A DNA stretch of 8,137 bases. It comes from a bacterium (GTDB taxonomy: Bacteria > UBP18 > UBA7526). The notes beneath the pieces are model-generated. The model worked only from the letters and a program-made list of their open reading frames with translations, made no database searches and was not told the origin of the DNA. Position 1 is the first letter of the stretch; every line of letters starts with the position of its first letter. The translations under genes and the position numbers were made by a program. Shown one piece after another: positions 6,103 through 8,137 of this stretch. Location of the stretch: assembly GCA_011049955.1 (NCBI GenBank), contig DRGV01000017.1, positions 1 to 8,137 on the forward strand. Reading direction: 5' to 3'.

Positions 6103-6843
6103 ATGAAGCGTTTCCGATGGCCGATTATCTTAGGCTTATCCTTAATCGTATTATCCATAGTTCTTTATCTCACCCATTATGCAATCTTTAGAGATATTCA
6201 CCATATCTTCATTTATATGTTGGGGGATATTGCCTTTCTCCCCATTGAGGTTCTCCTGGTTGTCCTGATAGTACACCGGCTACTGAGCGAGAGGGAGAAG
6301 CGTGCCAGATTGGAAAAGATGAGTATGGTCATAGGGGCCTTCTTTACCGAAGTAGGAACAAGATTATTGACTTATTTTTCCGACCTTGATCCCAAATTGG
6401 ATAAAATCAGAAAGGAACTTATTGTGACCAATAATTGGTCAGACCAAGAATTTCTTAGCGTTAGTAAACGCCTTAAGAATCACGATTATGGAGTTGAGAT
6501 TCAAAAGGTTAATTTAGAAGATTTATGCCGTTTTCTTACGGGAAAAAGGAATTTTTTACTCAGGCTCCTGGAAAACCCTAATTTATTGGAACACGAAACC
6601 TTTACCGACCTTCTTCAGGCGGTCTGTCATCTAACTCAGGAATTATCCTACCGAAAAGACTTTAGCCAGTTGCCCGATACTGACTATGAACACCTCGCTG
6701 GTGATATAAAAAGAGTATATATCCTGCTGGTCAATGAATGGTTGGGTTATATGAAATATTTAAAAAAGAATTATCCCTACCTCTTTTCTCTTGCTATGAG
6801 AATCAATCCTTTTGACCAGAAGGCATCGCCAATAGTAAAATGA
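6103..6843 (+). CDS. Two-helix inner-membrane protein of unknown function
   Basis: A 246-residue protein I cannot assign to a characterised family. It starts with positive residues (MKRFRWP), then a hydrophobic helix at about 7-29 and a second at about 38-60 (MLGDIAFLPIEVLLVVLIVHRLL). The two are joined by a short, histidine-containing stretch (FRDIHHIFIY, 29-38) that should face outside if the N-terminus is inside. After REKRARLEK (64-72), which marks a cytoplasmic face, the remaining 175 residues are mostly helical and rich in Leu, Lys and Glu, with no enzyme motif, nucleotide-binding loop or cysteine cluster that I recognise. Similar conserved hypothetical membrane proteins are recalled, but without a function. 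It has its own good ribosome binding site; the next gene has its own promoter, so a shared role is not implied. Confidence 0.8.
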   Translation: MKRFRWPIILGLSLIVLSIVLYLTHYAIFRDIHHIFIYMLGDIAFLPIEVLLVVLIVHRLLSEREKRARLEKMSMVIGAFFTEVGTRLLTYFSDLDPKLDKIRKELIVTNNWSDQEFLSVSKRLKNHDYGVEIQKVNLEDLCRFLTGKRNFLLRLLENPNLLEHETFTDLLQAVCHLTQELSYRKDFSQLPDTDYEHLAGDIKRVYILLVNEWLGYMKYLKKNYPYLFSLAMRINPFDQKASPIVK

Positions 6844-6854
6844 AGAGTGTGCGC

Positions 6855-6872
6855 TTATCTGATAAATTTATC
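6855..6872. promoter_or_regulatory. Overlapping palindromes upstream of the hrb promoter (operator-like)
   Basis: TTATCtGATAA (6855-6865) and GATAAATTTATC (6861-6872) are both perfect palindromes sharing the middle GATAA, giving three alternating half-sites that end exactly at the -35 region. The GATAA/TTATC half-site resembles Fur/PerR-family boxes, and PerR-type regulators are known to control rubredoxin and FprA genes in clostridia. This assignment is inferred from resemblance only. Confidence 0.5.
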
Positions 6873-6901
6873 TGGCAAAAAACCTCTTTTAGCTGTATAA
6901 T
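6872..6901 (+). promoter_or_regulatory. Sigma-70-type promoter for hrb
   Basis: A consensus -10 TATAAT lies at 6896-6901. Eighteen bases upstream is CTGGCA (6872-6877), matching four of six -35 positions. The predicted transcript would start near 6907-6909, inside the second palindrome, giving a leader of about 27 bases before the ATG at 6935. Confidence 0.65.
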
Positions 6902-6904
6902 ATG

Positions 6905-6918
6905 AAGTGACGTTACTT
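6905..6918. promoter_or_regulatory. Near-palindrome over the predicted transcription start
   Basis: AAGTGACGTTACTT pairs at six of seven positions (6909/6914 mismatch). It begins three bases after the -10 box, a classic place for a repressor site. No regulator gene is in the window, so the binding protein is unknown. Confidence 0.4.
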
Positions 6919-6934
6919 GGAAAGGAGAAATACC

Positions 6935-7624
6935 ATGAACTTGAAAACCCTTTACAAGATTAGTTACGGTTTGTATGTTGTCAGTTCCAAGATGGATAAA
7001 AAATTCAATGGACAGATTGCTAATACAGTATTTCAAATAACCGCAGAGCCTCCCACCATAGCGGTGAGCATAAATAAAGAGAATCTGACTCACGAATTTA
7101 TCCGGAAAAGCAAGGTCTTCACGGTATCGATTTTAGTAAAAGAGACGCCATTGAAATTTATCGGGCATTTTGGCTTTAGATCTGGCAGAGAAGTGGAGAA
7201 ATTCCAAGATGTGAGTTATAAGGTTGGTGTAACTGGTGCCCCCCTAGTCATGGAAAACACCATAGGTTACTTAGAGGCCGAAGTCATTAATAGTTTAGAT
7301 GTGGGAACTCACACTCTTTTCATGGGAAAGGTAGTTGCCGCCGAGATTCTTAAGGATGAAGAGCCCCTGACCTATGCTTACTACCATAAAGTAAAACGAG
7401 GCGCGACTCCAAAAACAGCGCCAGTACACATTGAGGAAGGAACTCACCAAGAGATTAAGAAGATGCAAAAGTATAAGTGCACTGTTTGTGAGTATATCTA
7501 TGACCCGGAAAAAGGCGATTCCGGTTCTGGAATTTCACCGGGGACTTCCTTTGAAGATCTACCGGATGACTGGGTTTGCCCGGTCTGCGGGGTAGGAAAA
7601 GACAAATTTGAAAAGAAGGTGTAA
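6935..7624 (+). CDS. hrb: High-molecular-weight rubredoxin: flavin reductase domain fused to rubredoxin
   Basis: A 229-residue two-domain redox protein. Residues about 1-160 form a flavin-reductase-like FMN-binding domain of the flavoredoxin type (YGLYVVSSK, NGQIANTVFQITAEPP, then the HEFIRKSKVFTVSIL and FGFRSGR segments). Residues about 178-229 are a complete rubredoxin with Fe ligands C182, C185, C215 and C218 in YKCTVCEYIYDP and WVCPVCG, and the GTSFEDLPDDW loop. This domain order matches Hrb of Moorella thermoacetica, which takes electrons from NADH and donates them to FprA for NO or O2 reduction. The start is the ATG at 6935, with AAAGGAG at 6921-6927 and seven bases between; the upstream in-frame TTG at 6917 lies before that site. 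A broken hcp and fprA follow, in keeping with a stress-defence operon. Confidence 0.92.
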   Translation: MNLKTLYKISYGLYVVSSKMDKKFNGQIANTVFQITAEPPTIAVSINKENLTHEFIRKSKVFTVSILVKETPLKFIGHFGFRSGREVEKFQDVSYKVGVTGAPLVMENTIGYLEAEVINSLDVGTHTLFMGKVVAAEILKDEEPLTYAYYHKVKRGATPKTAPVHIEEGTHQEIKKMQKYKCTVCEYIYDPEKGDSGSGISPGTSFEDLPDDWVCPVCGVGKDKFEKKV

Positions 7625-7650
7625 AAATACTTGAAAAAGAAAGATTGGAA

Positions 7651-8008
7651 ATGTTTTGTTATCAATGCTCCCAGACCGCAAGGGGGACAGGTTGCACTGT
7701 AAAAGGCGTATGTGGGAAGGAGGCCACGGTCGCCCGCCTACAGGATAACCTGTTACCTGCTACGAAAGGTATATCTGCCTATCTATACTACGCCAGGGAG
7801 CTGGGATATACTGATACCGGGATAGAGCCTTCTTAGGAAGAGCCTTTTACTCCACGTTAACCAACGCCAACTTTGACGCGGAAGATTTTATCTGGCTGGT
7901 CATTGAGGCCGGCGAGATGAACCTGAAGACGATGAGACTTCTCAAAAGGCCCATATCGAGACTTATGGAGGGCCCGAGGAAGATATAAAACAGATCTTAA
8001 AAGGAGGA
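7651..8008 (+). pseudogene. hcp: Hybrid cluster protein (class III Hcp), frameshifted and internally deleted
   Basis: Codons from 7651 give an Hcp N-terminus with the four cluster cysteines C3, C6, C15, C21 (C-x2-C-x8-C-x5-C) and VARLQDNLL..KGISAY. After ...TDTGIEP the frame stops at 7834-7836, but the next frame from 7830 continues the family sequence FLGRAFYSTLTNANFDAEDF...AGEMNLKTMRLLK to 7946. A second one-base loss in the A run at 7944-7947 moves to a third frame reading KAHIETYGGPEEDIKQIL. The N-terminus running straight into NLKTM and AHIETYG at about residue 100 fits the short archaeal/Thermotoga-type class III. Hcp should then continue for about 300 residues with the hybrid-cluster ligands. 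Instead, PEEDIKQIL, which resembles the Hcp C-terminus, follows at once. No stop separates this frame from fprA. Intact Hcp reduces NO or hydroxylamine. Real decay and assembly error are both open. The start has only GGA next to the ATG. Confidence 0.8.
8001..8007 (+). promoter_or_regulatory. Consensus ribosome binding site for fprA
   Basis: AAGGAGG lies seven bases before the ATG at 8015 and decides that start, although the upstream hcp-derived frame runs into it without a stop. Confidence 0.8.
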
Positions 8009-8014
8009 ACGCGA

Positions 8015-8137
8015 ATGGCTGTGAGAGAATTACGACCAGGAATTTACTGGGTAGGCGCAATAGACTGGAATAGAAGACTGTTTGATGAACTTATTCCACT
8101 CCCTGATGGCACGAGTTATAACTCCTACCTGATAAAA
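8015..8137 (+). CDS. fprA: FprA-type flavo-diiron protein, N-terminal part (runs off the window)
   Basis: The 41 codons visible read MAVRELRPGIYWVGAIDWNR then RLFDELIPLPDGTSYNSYLIK, the characteristic first strands of A-type flavoproteins (YWVGAIDW, then GTSYNSYLI). The family has about 400 residues: a metallo-beta-lactamase-like diiron domain and a C-terminal flavodoxin domain. It reduces NO to N2O or O2 to water in the cytoplasm. The diiron ligands (HxExD and later residues) lie beyond the window, so activity cannot be judged. Its position downstream of hrb, its likely electron donor, strongly supports the call. Confidence 0.88.
   Translation, partial: MAVRELRPGIYWVGAIDWNRRLFDELIPLPDGTSYNSYLIK

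Noticed and set aside
6917..6934. TTG at 6917 as the hrb start
   Set aside because: It precedes the AAAGGAG site at 6921-6927, which is ideally placed for the ATG at 6935, and it lies within the promoter-proximal palindrome.
6803..7093. Minus-strand frame of 96 codons across the hrb promoter
   Set aside because: It overlaps the end of the membrane protein gene, the hrb promoter and the hrb start, and its protein sequence has no recognisable motif.
7857..8060. Minus-strand frame of 67 codons over the hcp/fprA junction
   Set aside because: The plus strand carries clear Hcp and FprA similarity in the same place.

Overview
This is an all plus-strand stretch of a bacterial chromosome, probably from an anaerobe known from metagenomes. 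The case for a bacterium is a complete NAD+-dependent DNA ligase. The case for an anaerobe is a cluster of high-molecular-weight rubredoxin, hybrid cluster protein and FprA flavo-diiron protein genes. Heavy use of AGA/AGG/ATA codons and intergenic spaces filled with small palindromic AT-rich or G-rich repeats recall uncultured lineages such as Omnitrophota or Aerophobota. That placement is an impression only; nothing in the window fixes the taxon.

Layout. (1) 1-700: a TIGR00725/LOG-like nucleotide-binding protein whose N-terminus is missing, then a complete acylphosphatase. The first 75 bases are an exact reverse complement of 394-468, the acylphosphatase start region. They replace the true 5' end of the first gene, so the left edge looks like a fold-back chimera or an inversion junction. 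(2) 701-905: a palindromic AT-rich interspersed repeat. (3) 906-5255: a calcineurin-like phosphoesterase, a beta-CASP metallo-beta-lactamase (RNase J-like) protein and LigA. The last two lie 12 bases apart and are probably cotranscribed. The leader of the RNase J-like gene holds one arm that can pair with either of two downstream copies. (4) 5353-5898: a small stand-alone DEDDy-type RNase H-fold exonuclease-like protein. (5) 5899-6102: stacked G-rich and other interspersed repeats. (6) 6103-6843: a two-helix membrane protein of unknown function. (7) 6844-8137: a promoter with clustered palindromes, then hrb (flavin reductase plus rubredoxin), a broken hcp and the start of fprA.

The right-hand cluster is the most coherent biology. 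By family knowledge, Hrb would pass electrons to FprA, which reduces NO or O2, and Hcp deals with NO or hydroxylamine, making a nitrosative/oxidative-stress module. The hcp copy carries two single-base frameshifts, and its N-terminal ~112 codons appear joined directly to its last few codons, with no stop before fprA. It is therefore either a decayed gene or a poorly assembled stretch.

I found no tRNA, rRNA, CRISPR array or transposase gene, and no minus-strand ORF with recognisable family features. I see no clearly new multigene system. The best leads are the alternative-pairing leader, the operator-like palindromes upstream of hrb, and the two damaged loci at the window edges.
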